Shown here piece after piece: positions 17,874 to 28,525 of a DNA stretch of 64,000 nucleotides. The notes beneath the pieces are model-generated. The model was not told the DNA's origin. It saw only the letters and a list, made by a program, of their open reading frames with translations, and ran no database searches. The position numbers and the translations under genes are program-made. This DNA comes from Nannochloropsis salina CCMP1776. Its lineage: Eukaryota > Sar > Eustigmatophyceae > Eustigmatales > Monodopsidaceae. Location of the stretch: assembly GCA_004565275.1 (NCBI GenBank), contig SDOX01000010.1, positions 691,446 to 755,445 of the forward strand, written 5' to 3'. The stretch's first letter is position 1; each line of letters opens with the position of its first letter.

Positions 17874-19562
17874 TTAAATCGTGTTCAGGTTCTTGTCTCC
17901 GCCCACCACCCAGTCCTCCGGCCCCGACGCGGGCACCACCCGGATCACGTTCGCGACGCCGGGGGATCCAAAGGGCAAGCCGGCAGTCACCACCAGGAGG
18001 TCGTCCGGCCGATTTGCTAGGCCCTTGTCCTTCGCCACCGAACAGATTTTGTGCAACACGTCCGGGAAGGTCTCATGCTCCGCGCGTGTCTCCACAGCGG
18101 CCGGGTATACGCCCCAGGTCAAGGCTAAGGACCGCGCCGTTTCGATTTCCGGAGTAATAGCCAAGATGGGCACCCCCGGCCGGCCCATGGATGCACGGAG
18201 CACCGTCGTCCCCCTCGCGGTGAAGACGACCAACGCACAGGCCCCAATCGTGGCGGCGATTTCTCTGGCCGCGTTCGTGATCGCGTCCGTGGCGGATTTC
18301 TCAACACGGTTCGGGTTGGAGCGGGCCAGGTTCTTCCGGTAGGCTTTATCTTCTTCCACCCTCAGGATGACCCGTTGCTGCATCATCACCGCGTCCACGG
18401 GGTACTTCCCCGCCGCCGACTCGGCGCTCAACATGATCGCATCCGCACCGTCATAGATGGCCGTGGCCACGTCTGAGGCCTCTGCTCGCGTCGGGGTCGG
18501 GCTCTCAATCATGGACTCGAGCATCTGCGTCGCCACCACCACGGGGCGCCCGTACTTGCGACACTTGTCAATAATTTGTTTCTGGATCACAGGCACGTCT
18601 TCCGGGCGCATTTCCACGCCCAGATCCCCACGAGCCACCATAATTCCGTCCGAAAGCATAATGATGTCATCCACCACGCCTTCCTCGACCGCCGAGGGCT
18701 TCTCGAGTTTGGCCATGATTTTGGCCTTGTTTCCCACCAGCGTACGGAGCTCCGCTATATCCTGGGCTTGCTGCACGAATGACAAAGCCACCCAATCGAC
18801 GCCGATAGATAGGGCAAATTCCAGATCCTTTCGGTCCTTGGGCGTCAGTGGGGAGATCGGGAGGACCACGGAAGGCGTGTTCACTCCCTTGCGGTTCGAA
18901 AGCGCCCCCCCCACATTCACCACGGTATCCACATAGCCCTCGCCTTTGCCGCTGACGGTCATGCGAAGCTTGCCATCGTCCAGGAGGAGCGTGTCTCCAA
19001 CTTGAAGCGTGTTGATGATCTCTGGGTGCGGTAGGTTCACGCGCGCGGCGTCACCAGGCTCGTCACTCAAGTCGAACCGGAAGCCTTGGCCATCCACCAA
19101 AATGACCTTGTCGTGATCGAAAGTCCCCACTCGAAGCTTGGGACCCTGCAAATCAGCTAAAATAGCAATAGGGTGATTGTACTTGACCTCCAATCCACGG
19201 ATGATATCAAATAATGCCTTTTTCTCCTCATGCGCGCCGTGCGAGAAATTGAGGCGGAAGACGTCCACGCCCGCCAAGAACAATTTCTCAATCATCTCCT
19301 CGGTGTTCGAGACGGGTCCCAACGTGGCCAACTGCTTCGTGCTCTTTGTCCATCTTCGTTGCTCCGACAGCTTGCGCTTGTATTCGTTGTCGACGTCCGG
19401 ATGGGTCACCATGCGGAGGGGCCTGGAGCGAATCCCGCGGATGCTGCTAATTTTGCTTTGGCTCCCAGCGCGAGCCGCCTGAGTACATGGTCGAAGAGGC
19501 ATCACGAAAGCAGTACTTACACTCGCGCATATTACCAGAGTGGCCAAAAAGAGGGTCTGCAT
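17874..19562 (-). CDS. PK: Pyruvate kinase, probably plastid-targeted
   Basis: A 562-residue single-exon enzyme that converts phosphoenolpyruvate and ADP to pyruvate and ATP. The first ATG in frame is at 19562 (MQTLFLATLVICASVSTAFV), a signal peptide with an A-F cleavage site typical of plastid import in algae with secondary red plastids. A basic linker follows. The catalytic barrel starts at KSTKQLATLGPVSNTEE and contains VFRLNFSHGAHEEK, the active-site region IMAKLEKPSAVEEGV, DGIMVARGDLGVEM and ATQMLESMIESPTPTRAE. The C-terminal domain (VVFTARGTTVLRASMGRPGVPI) is present and the tail is short. Location in the plastid is inferred from the leader. A plastid isoform would supply pyruvate for fatty acid synthesis. 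Confidence 0.95.
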   Translation of the reverse strand: MQTLFLATLVICASVSTAFVMPLRPCTQAARAGSQSKISSIRGIRSRPLRMVTHPDVDNEYKRKLSEQRRWTKSTKQLATLGPVSNTEEMIEKLFLAGVDVFRLNFSHGAHEEKKALFDIIRGLEVKYNHPIAILADLQGPKLRVGTFDHDKVILVDGQGFRFDLSDEPGDAARVNLPHPEIINTLQVGDTLLLDDGKLRMTVSGKGEGYVDTVVNVGGALSNRKGVNTPSVVLPISPLTPKDRKDLEFALSIGVDWVALSFVQQAQDIAELRTLVGNKAKIMAKLEKPSAVEEGVVDDIIMLSDGIMVARGDLGVEMRPEDVPVIQKQIIDKCRKYGRPVVVATQMLESMIESPTPTRAEASDVATAIYDGADAIMLSAESAAGKYPVDAVMMQQRVILRVEEDKAYRKNLARSNPNRVEKSATDAITNAAREIAATIGACALVVFTARGTTVLRASMGRPGVPILAITPEIETARSLALTWGVYPAAVETRAEHETFPDVLHKICSVAKDKGLANRPDDLLVVTAGLPFGSPGVANVIRVVPASGPEDWVVGGDKNLNTI

Positions 19563-20440
19563 CTTGTTCGCAGGTAGCAATGCGCGTACGTACTCCTGGC
19601 TCGCTTTGCGTTAACTCCACAAAAAGCTCCCTTAGACACACAGCCAACTGACCCTGATCCACAAAAAATAGTAAAAATGCCCGTTATCAATTTACTTCGT
19701 CAGGCCCATCTCTTAAACAAAGAGCCCTGAAAAAATGCGTTTCACACGAGGATGCTATGCCCTATGCTCCTCTCCCTCGTGCCGCGGGAGGTGGCTACAA
19801 CACGGGATAAATCCTTGGCGTGCGGGGACGAAGAGGGCGAAAGAACCCCTGAGTCACCCGGTAGCCCACTCGTTCATCGGCAACCATAAAGCACTATTTG
19901 TTGCCCAAAGACACGGCCGGTACATGCCCCAACAAGCACCCGAGCGCCCGGCAGCCTGCGCCGACGAGACATAGAATCGCCCAGCCGGGTGCCGCGTAGC
20001 CCCACGCGTCACGCGAACGTCGTGAACGGATCGGAACGGTCCCCGCCCCCGTGACGGAGGCGCGCGGACGCCTATGTTTCGGGTGCCCGGGGGTCGCAAG
20101 GTTGTTGGAAGCAGTACTGTGTCTGTTATTTTTCTTTTAGCGATTGCAAGCAGGAGCAGGCCTGGAGTAAACATTACGTATGGCGCGCGTGGCTTGTCGA
20201 GGGAACCTCCTCAACACGCAGAAGAGCTTCAGTACAACATCGCCGAATAAAAAACAAAACGAAGAAACGGAGACAAGTCCTTTTACTATTATAGAAAAGG
20301 TCCCAGTTGAGTGCAAGATCCCGCCTTTTAAAAAATCGAAAGAGTAATTGTTTGGAGTGAGAATATCAGTGAAGTCTCATCCATATATCTTGGTTTTTAA
20401 TCTATACCCCTCAGAGCCCCCTTTGTCCTTTCCTCAAGCC
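19563..20440. promoter_or_regulatory. Divergent promoter region, pyruvate kinase / TXNDC9
   Basis: These 878 bases separate two divergent starts. The middle (about 19980-20090) is very GC-rich. The stretch just upstream of TXNDC9 (20230-20400) is AT-rich with A- and T-runs. No convincing gene is seen between them. Confidence 0.45.
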
Positions 20441-21388
20441 ATGGCCAGCAAGTTCACCATGGTAGACCCCGCCCAAGGGGATGACGTTTACCAGCACATG
20501 GCACAGACAGTCAATGACCGAATGGGTAAGGCTGTGGAAGAACTGCGACAAAAGAATGACGAGCGGACTGCCGCATTGCAAAGTGGGGCTTCGGTGCCCG
20601 ATGAGGATGCATCGGTAGACGGGCCTACAGGCAGCGCGTATAGACAAGTCGAAGCACGAAAGCGTGCACAGCAGCATCGAGCTCAGGCGCGAATAAGGAA
20701 GTCGAAGGAGCAAGCTGTCGATGCCGCACGGCAAGAAGAAATTGTGCAAAAATTGCAGGAGTCACACCTGCTTTCTGATGAAGAGGATGACGAAGCAGAA
20801 GACAGCTTGGACCCTGAATTTAAACTCATCCGAGAGAGACGTCTTGCTGCATTGAAAGCTCAACACCAAGAAAAGGCCGACAACATGAGCAAAGGTCACG
20901 GGCAGTACCGTGAGATCACTCAGGATGAGTTTTTGCCGGAGGTGACAGGCTCCCGCCGCGTCCTCGTTCACTTCTATCATAAGGACTTCATGCGGTGCAA
21001 GATCATGGACAAGCATCTTGCTTCCTTGGCTCCCACTCACATTGAAACCAAATTCCTCAAGATAAATGCCGAGAAGGCCCCCTTCTTTGTGGGCAAGCTG
21101 CACGTAAAAATCCTTCCCACTGTAATCTTTTTCAAAGACAGCATCGCGGAGGAGCGCCTGCAAGGCTTTGAAGGGCTGGCAGACGGACAATCCAAGGGGC
21201 AAGAAGATGAGTTTCCGACGGCCAGAGTAGCAGCGCGGCTGGGTAAGCTAGAGGCGATCGACTACACGGCGCCACCCACCCTGGACGAGCTTCGCCGATT
21301 CCATTTGAGCCAGCACGCCGCCATCCGTGGTGGCACCGCGACAACTTATGATGACGACGAGGATCTGGACGGATGCCTGTCAGACTAA
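20441..21388 (+). CDS. TXNDC9: TXNDC9, phosducin-like thioredoxin-fold co-chaperone
   Basis: I chose the ATG at 20441 (MASKFTMVDPA); codons upstream in the same frame lack a methionine and resemble 5' UTR. The 315-residue product has a helical N-terminal half and an acidic LLSDEEDDEAEDSLDPEF region, then a thioredoxin-fold domain from about residue 155: GHGQYREITQDEF, THIETKFLKINAEKAPFF, LHVKILPTVIFFKD. These strings match TXNDC9. The redox CxxC of thioredoxin is replaced by a single cysteine (FMRCKIMD), as in the family, so no disulfide activity is expected. TXNDC9 modulates the CCT/TRiC chaperonin and tubulin/actin folding. The C-terminus is acidic. Confidence 0.93.
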   Translation: MASKFTMVDPAQGDDVYQHMAQTVNDRMGKAVEELRQKNDERTAALQSGASVPDEDASVDGPTGSAYRQVEARKRAQQHRAQARIRKSKEQAVDAARQEEIVQKLQESHLLSDEEDDEAEDSLDPEFKLIRERRLAALKAQHQEKADNMSKGHGQYREITQDEFLPEVTGSRRVLVHFYHKDFMRCKIMDKHLASLAPTHIETKFLKINAEKAPFFVGKLHVKILPTVIFFKDSIAEERLQGFEGLADGQSKGQEDEFPTARVAARLGKLEAIDYTAPPTLDELRRFHLSQHAAIRGGTATTYDDDEDLDGCLSD

Positions 21389-21935
21389 GCTCTGGCGGGA
21401 CAGAGGGGGGCGAGAAAGTGCAGTTGCACTTTTGTTTTTATAAGCGAGTACGGCTCAAGTAAACGCAGGGAGAACACATCTTCACAACACCACGTGAAAG
21501 AAATTAAGACAAGCGCCGTCAAATGACCAGCCGACGCATACGCTCGGCCATTACCCCTGTGGGCTTTCCTTTTCATGTGGCAATCTATTCTACACGGACA
21601 ACTCATTCTACTCTTAGACTTTCATGACCCAGACAATATCAAAATCCTGTCTTACAGGCTTGGGTCGAAAAATGAATGCTGGCCCGTGGCTTTGGTGCGC
21701 CAAACCGGAGGGAGGCTCCAAACTCTCCCTGGTCCTGCTTGGTTTCATCCTGCTTTTACTGCGTATTCGCTTTCTAGTTTATATGTCACTGTCGACTACA
21801 GATCGGTCTAATGCCCTCCTGGACGGAGTAACGAAAGTCGGCCAAGATCGCACTTTTCAACATCAACTATTTACATAGACCAACAGCTGTACGTTTTTCC
21901 TGAATCACTACTATTATGCATGAAATTAATCAACA
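21389..21935. other. Intergenic, convergent 3' ends
   Basis: These 547 bases lie between TXNDC9 (+) and the CRAL-TRIO gene (-). The composition is AT-richer than the flanking genes. No gene is recognised. Confidence 0.5.
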
Positions 21936-24900
21936 CTAATCAATCAAATTCTCCCCGTTTTCGATTTTTGGTCCGTCGGATGACCCTTTCTCTCCCTCCT
22001 CGTCCTCCCCCAACCCCTCTTCCCCTCCATCATCCTCCGCTTTTATCCCTGCCGCAGCGACTATACTCCTCAGCTGGATTTCAAAGGGACTTTCCCCCAG
22101 GGGGACCTCGCACTTGCCCCCGTACTCCTTGGGAAGGAACTCGGAGTCAATGTACTCGAGCATGGCGCCCTGGCGAACGGCCCCTTCGTCCAGAAAGACG
22201 ATCTTCTTGCGCGTGTCCTCGTTGAGCATGGGCTTGACGAAGCGGAAGATCAGGTTAAACCAGCCGGGGACAAAGAGGATCAGCGTCCTGCACGAGCGGG
22301 CGGGGTAGTGGGTGGACGTCAGGCCTACAGCCATCTTGGCAACATTTACCACCTCCCCCGTCACGTCCGCGAGGGATACCCCCTTCAGGTCCAGAACCAG
22401 GGTGACCCTGTCGCTCTGTTCGGGCTGGAGGACCCCCCAGAGGAACTCTTGCTGCAGGATGACATGCTCGGTCAAATCGGAGAGGCTGACACCTTGACGC
22501 AGCAGCTCACCCACCTGGAGTCGCCCCAACAGCTCGTAAAAACAAACGTGACCCTCCTTGTCTCGGAAGTGGAATGCTTGCGGGTAGTGACGCTTGATCA
22601 GCGAGAACTTTGGGTGGGGCTGGGCGAGGATCTGGTCGACCTGGTGGGAGGCCCGCCATGCCTGGGTCCTGGCCCATCGGGCCCGGGCTTTGACCTCGTC
22701 TCCCTTTTCTGCTTCTAGAAAGGTAGGGGGAACGGAGGCGGGGGAAGGGAGGCCAGCGGGAGAGAGGGCAGCAGCATCGGGGGGGGGGCGCCAGTCGAGC
22801 ACGAGGAGCTCCCACTTGTCGAAGAGCATGGTGGCTGGGAGACCGTCGCGTGCTTGGGGACGCTTGAACGACGACGCGAAAGAAGCAGGGGCCGCGCCCA
22901 CTGGGACCGGTGGGACTCTGGGGTCGGGCCGTGACCGACGCAGCAGCCATTGTACGCCGGCGTAGAGGAGGCAGGCCAGTGAAAAGGCGAGGAGGGTGTC
23001 TTTGCGTGTGGCAAGACGGGCCAGGAGAGGAGCCGGGCCCGCGGGTCCGCCCGGAGCAAGGAGGGCCTCGAGGAGGAGGAAGAGGGCCGCGTGGACGAGA
23101 AGAGGGCAATCCCGAGGCAGTCTGCGGGCGAGCGAGGCCAGGAGCGCGTTGCACGTGAGGGGCGCAAGACGGGAGGAGGCGGAAGAATTAGGGCCGGCGC
23201 TTGTGGCAGACAACGTGGCCCCTGGGAAATGGCGGCGAGGGTCCAAGGCTGCAGTCTCAGTCCGCACGAGTCGAACCAACAAGTCCACCTCCTCGCCCTC
23301 GATGCCCTTGGTCGGCAGCCACACCCCGGACGGCTCCCTTTCAAAGCCCCTGTCCTTCTCCTCCTCCCCCATCTCGGTCCACACGCAATGTCCCTGCCGC
23401 ATCTTTAGACGGCTCCCGTTAGAGAGCGTGACGCGGAGAAGGCAGCCTTCGTGGGCCGCGGCCGAGTGGTCCTGGCACGAGGGGGTGACGAAGCTTACAG
23501 TCTGGCCCCAGGGGACGCGGTGGTGGTGGCTTCGGCTGAGGAACTGCCGGTGCCCATGGCTCATGGAGGTGGTGAGGGTGACTTCCGAGATGTGCGGTGG
23601 CGCGTGCTCGATGTCGAAGTTGAGTTCCTAGGTAAGAGGGGGAGGGGCATGAGGTTTGCGAGGGCGCTGACAAACGTGCTCGCCGCATCTCCGACTCCTG
23701 CGCCCACTCGTCGCCCGCCTACCCCTCTCTCCCTCCCTCCTTCCTTCTTTCCCCCCTTCGCACCTGGCCACGACCCAAACAGTTGAGGAAGCCGCCGACG
23801 GCGTCGATGGAGTCTCGGCGCAGGGCACTGAGGGCGACGGCCTCCGTCTTCAGGCCGCGCCGGGTGGCGAGTTGGAGGCGGATATTCGTATCCCCGTACA
23901 GGACGTCGCTCCCGAGCATGTCCTCGCGGGGCGGGAGCAAGGCGACGCTCATTTCCCCCTGTCCCGGGATCAAGAGGGAGAGGAGATCGATAAAGGCCAC
24001 ACCGACAGACAAGGGCTCCCGCTCCCAGGCCCTGGCCCACCCCTCCGCCCCTCCCTCCCACCCACCTTGGTCCCCCGCGGCTTCCGACGGATGTGCTTCC
24101 GCCCCCTAAAGTGGCACATGACGTTGTCCTCCTCGTCGACTAAGAGCAGCTCCTCTCCATACCGCACCGTCTCCCCCTCCCTCCGCTGCCCGCCCCCCGC
24201 CACGTCCTCCACTCGAAAGTACACCTCCCGGACGTGCCACCCCCTCCCGCTCTGGTAGGGGGGTAGGACGAAGAAGGTGTCGTTCATGCCCACGTTCAGA
24301 CGGCCCCCCTGCGGCAACGCGCCCTGGATCCGCCGGAGGTCTCGAGCCGCGTATCCCAAGAAGCCCCCCCGCTCCCGGTCCACAGGCCGCCCTGGCTCCA
24401 ATTCCTCCTTCACCCACAGGCGGATCACCGCCCCAAAGCGCACGGGCTGGGAGATGGGCAGGGCGGTAGTGCTCGCCAGCATCTCCTCCCGCACCGAGGT
24501 GGGGTCCTCGCGGGGTGTTGGAAGGGCCACGGAGAATTCCGGGACGCGCGTCTTCCACAGCAGCTCCTTCTCGCGCGAAAAAGTAGAGCTTGGACTCACC
24601 GCGGCGGCTGGTGGGCCATTGTGTAAAGCCTCCACGGCACGGCGGGAGGGGGGTTGGGTGGAGAAAGTTAGGGGGCCCAGCGCTGGATTGACAGCCCTGG
24701 CAGCTCGCGCACCCCGAGGCTCCGACGGCCCCGCTTCTTCTTCCTCCTGCTCACCGCCCCCGCGACGTTGTTCGGATTGGTGTGAGTCGCGCCGCAGGTA
24801 CTGTCGCTGCTGCAGCTGCGGCTCCGCCTTCGGCTCCAGCTCTTCTTCCTGAGGGCCAGGGCCGCCAGCTAGCAAGTGCGTCGTCCCTTTCTTTCCCGGG

Positions 24901-25274
24901 TTTGGCATCGTCGCCGCCGCCGATGCAACTGTCGGTGGTACATTCGGGCAATGTGATGCATAGGTACTCCTGGACATGAATGACAAGCGCTGCGGACCGA
25001 TAATGAGACCTTGTGGGTGGTTGCCGGGCAGATGTTGAAGTTGGGAGTTGTAGCAAAGGGGGGAGCTCGGCGACGACAGTGAAGGCGGGCTTGATGCTGA
25101 CGAGGCCAGAACCACAGACGGGTCTACTGCATGGAAGTCTCTAGATGTACAGGCTTGGTCTGACGGGCTGGGGCAGGGGCTGCCTGTCGGGGTGGAGGCA
25201 GGAGAGACCGCATCGGACCCCCCCGGGGCCACGAGCTTTAGCAAAGGGGGGGAGTCCTGGCACCGCCCATGCAT
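21936..25274 (-). CDS. Membrane-anchored CRAL-TRIO (SEC14-like) protein, three exons
   Basis: I assemble exon A (25274-24066), a 50-base intron, exon B (24015-23764), a 136-base intron (23763-23628) and exon C (23627-21936). Both junctions are phase 0 and GT..AG. The product is about 1050 residues. The first 250 residues are low complexity. A beta-rich region follows (IRLWVKEELEP, WHVREVYFRVEDV, NIRLQLATRRGL) that I cannot name. Two hydrophobic segments (LLVHAALFLLLEALLA near 665 and AFSLACLLYAGVQWLL near 705) form a likely hairpin anchor. The C-terminal third is a CRAL-TRIO domain: FRDKEGHVCFYELLGRL, RVTLVLDLKGVSLADVT, YPARSCRTLILFVPGWFN and LPKEYGGKCEVP. Such domains carry phosphoinositides or other hydrophobic ligands. 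The start could lie further upstream, since the frame stays open to 25649 without another ATG. Confidence 0.8.
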
Positions 25275-26270
25275 CTCCAGATCGGTCGCAAAGCTACCAA
25301 TGGTTGTGGATTTCCTCGTTTTTTCGTGACTTCTGAGTATACCTGCGGGGGTCGTGCGCTGCGAGGCTCCAGGTGGCAGCTGTCCAGCCAGAGAAGGAGG
25401 TAGTCTGGAAGGATTCTCGTGCAGACTGGCACACCTGCCTTTTTGGCCATAAGCATGGCTTACATTTGGCCCTCTAGAAATATTGAGAGATATGGGGAGT
25501 GAAAATAGTGCCCCAGCACGACAAAAGCTTGAGAAACTAGAGAGGCAAACGCGTCCCTTACCCTCCTGTAGACTCCATCGGGCCCTCGGCTGTGACACCA
25601 GGCTTGGCTTCAAACCCTTCCATGGAAACCGAAATTTTGCTTCCCACACCCCTCCGCCTCTTTATCTGCATGGTTCCCTCCTATACGTGGGTGTAACACG
25701 GCGTTGAGTGGAGAAGTCACGGTGTATGGCCATTCCCGCAGGCCTTCAAGGGAAGACGTCACGACTGGCGAGCGGAGGGACTCTCTGCGGCCATGCTTGT
25801 TTATCGCCTGGATGCAACCAAAAAATGTCGGACAAGACCGCTCGCTGTCCCTGCCCATGTCCGTGCACGTTGAGGAAGTGCGACGGAGATGCCGCAAGTA
25901 CGCGCATGGGCACAATTTGAAGTATATCGTGGGAGTGAGGTCTCAGTGACCGCCGGCGTCGGGATTGGTGCGTGGTGATGGCCGAGTCTTTTCTATCTCG
26001 TTATGATATTATCGTCTTGCCAAGCTTTCATGCGGGCTGACTCCCCACGACGGCAAAATCACCAACCCACGTCGCATATGAAAATGATGGCACGGTCGAG
26101 TGTTCGTAAAACATGTTTTGCCATCTGTGTGGTTATCTCAGGGGTCTTGGGGGGGACAACTCATGAAGCTTCGTGCAGCCAAAAGAAGCCCACACTCATG
26201 CCGTTCAGTGTACCTCTTGGGATTCCTTTTTATCTAGGTGTCTCCCTTGGGCGTGGCCGTAAAAGTCACC
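25275..26270. promoter_or_regulatory. Divergent promoter region, CRAL-TRIO gene / ALG10
   Basis: Nearly 1 kb separates the chosen starts. The left part (25275-25649) is still open in the CRAL-TRIO frame and may be 5' UTR or extra coding sequence. The rest shows no recognised gene or repeat. Confidence 0.4.
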
Positions 26271-28218
26271 ATGACGGCCTCATGGAGCCTCAGCAAACGA
26301 TGTTGGAGGAGGCAGGCCCAAAAAAGACAGCCGGGCTTCCTGCACGTTGCCTTGGACGGGTTCACGCGCTACCAAGTCCTGGCCGGCTTGGCTCTCCTTC
26401 ACGTCGGCATTCTCCTCCTTTTTCAGTGGCGAGTGCCCGACGCTTACATGGTGAGTGGGCCGAGGTGGGGAGATAAGGAGGCGAAGGACTGCACGAGAAA
26501 AGGAGTCCTGATTCTTCCTCCTAATCTCCTCATCATCGATTGCCGTATTCCCCCCAGGACGAGCTTTTCCACGAGAGGCAAACACGGGCGTACTGCCAGG
26601 GTCGATTTGGTAGGTACCTCGATGCAATAGTATTTTAGCGGGGGTGCGAGGACTCTTGTCTTGACCGACAACGTGTTGGCGGCGAGTAGGCGAGCGCGGC
26701 GTCCCTGACTTTCCGTCTCGCGTACTACGGCGCGTACCCCCTGTTTGCTCATCGACCTTACCTTGGTCTCCTTTTCGCACCGCAGACGTATGGGACCCGA
26801 AGATTACGACCCCCCCGGGCCTCTACCTACTAGGCGCCGCCCTGGTCCGCAGCATAGAAAGCGTACGCCGCCTCATCGGCGTGGGAGGGATCCCCCTGTG
26901 TGCGGACGACGGCCCATCTCTCGTCCCGTACTTGAGACCGTTGAGCGCTGCCTTCAACCTGGGGTCCTTTATGCTGCTGCAGGCCATCTTCTACCGGGTG
27001 CAGCAGCTCAGCAACGGGGAGGCGCTCGCGCAAGCCTTGAATTTGAGCCTTTACCCCGTGATCTTCTTCTTCGGCTTTCTGGACTACACGGACGCCGCCT
27101 CGCTCTGCGCGGTGCTGGGCATGTACTACCTGGCGCGGCGGCAGAGGCACGTGCAGGCGGCCGTGGTGGGAGGGGCGAGCTTGCTCCTGCGCCAGACCAA
27201 CGTGATCTGGGTCTGCTTCGTGCTGGGAACGAGCATCGTGGAGGACCTGCAGACCGCCTTCTTGAAGAGGGACTACTACTACCCGACCACGCCCCTGGCG
27301 GGCCACAGCGCCAAGGGCCAGCTCTCTGGAACGGGGAGCACGGGCTCCGGGACGGGCGGGCTCTTTTTCGCCGCCGCCGGCCCCAAACCCAACCTGCCCG
27401 ATCCCAGCGAGCCCCTCTCCTTCTCCCTCCTCCTTCGGTTCGGCGTTTACCTGCTTCGGTCCCTCCCGTCCCTCCTCCGGCGATTCTGGCCGTACGTCCT
27501 CGCCATCCTCAGCTTCGCGGGCTTCTTAGCCTGGAACGGGGGCCGGGTCGTGCTCGGGGACGCCGGCCACCACGTCCCCACCTTCCACGTGGCTCAGTTC
27601 GCCTACTTTCTCCTCCTTGCCGCCTGTGTCCACCGGCCCCTCTTCCTGGTCCCCGGGGTGTGGGAGCCGGCAGAGGGCGACAAGTGCAGCGCGATAGAGG
27701 GCTTCGGACGGTGGCTGCGGTCGGGGGCAGGGACGGGGGGGGGGCTGCTCCCTGGCATGTTTATCTTGGCGCTGGCCGGCCTGGTGCTGCACCGGTTCAC
27801 CCTCTCCCACCCCTTCCTCCTCGCCGACAACCGGCACTACGTCTTCTACCTTTGGCGGCGGGTCTTCCAGAGGTACCCCTTTGCCAACCTCTTTCTCACG
27901 CCCCTGTACGCGTTGGCAGGGTGGTGGCTGACCACCCGCGTTTACCAAGGGAGTGGTGCGAGTAGAAGAAGTAGCAGTTTGACCGTGCTGGTTGTGGGCG
28001 TGGCCGTTGCTCTGGTCCTGGTGCCAGCGCACCTCTTGGAGCCGCGCTACTTCACGTTGCCCCTCGTAATGACCCTGTTGGAAGCGCCGCCTCGCTCGCA
28101 CACGTCCCTGCTCCTTTCCACTGTTTTGTTCGTATTTATCGATGCTTTGACTGTATATGTGTTCTTGTATCGGCCCTTCTTGTGGGGCGACGGGAGTGTG
28201 GCGCGGTTCATGTGGTGA
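26271..28218 (+). CDS. ALG10: ALG10, dolichyl-phosphoglucose alpha-1,2-glucosyltransferase, three exons
   Basis: This ER membrane enzyme adds the third and last glucose to the lipid-linked oligosaccharide precursor of N-glycosylation. Exon 1 is 26271-26450 and ends at the ATG of YM|DELFHERQTRAYCQGRF. Exon 2 is 26558-26609. Exon 3 (26786-28218) opens with DVWDPKITTPPGLYLLG. The junctions keep phase and rebuild the conserved first luminal loop (MDE-FH-Q---YC and WDPKITT-PGLY) that defines the family. Later landmarks are LLLRQTNVIWVCFVLG, LADNRHYVFYLWRRVFQRY, LLEPRYFTLPL and the terminal RFMW. About 554 residues with around a dozen membrane segments, slightly longer than usual because of cytosolic loop inserts. 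Intron 1 is 107 bases and intron 2 is 176 bases. Confidence 0.95.
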
Positions 28219-28525
28219 GGGGGCGGTTTGTATAGAGGCTTGGGAGCCGGGGGTGGAGGAAAGGCGCCACTACGAGTGTATCTCCTCGTCAAAACAGGAG
28301 GGATCGACAGATAATAAATATTTAAACAATGTGGGTCGGTAACGCGTATGAGTGTCCTGATACAGAGCCTTGGACTGGCTTTTGTCCTGGATTTGGAGGA
28401 GGATGCGGATTTGCAGCGTTCATATTGTCTCTTGGGACGTGGCAGACAATTGCGGTACTTTTTTCATTACTTTACTTTGAAAAGATGCTTTACACACACC
28501 AATCAATTGGCGAGCCCCAAAATCC
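28219..28525. other. Intergenic, convergent 3' ends
   Basis: A short gap between ALG10 (+) and UTP13 (-), AT-rich near 28300-28330 and 28450-28500. Nothing else is seen. Confidence 0.5.
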
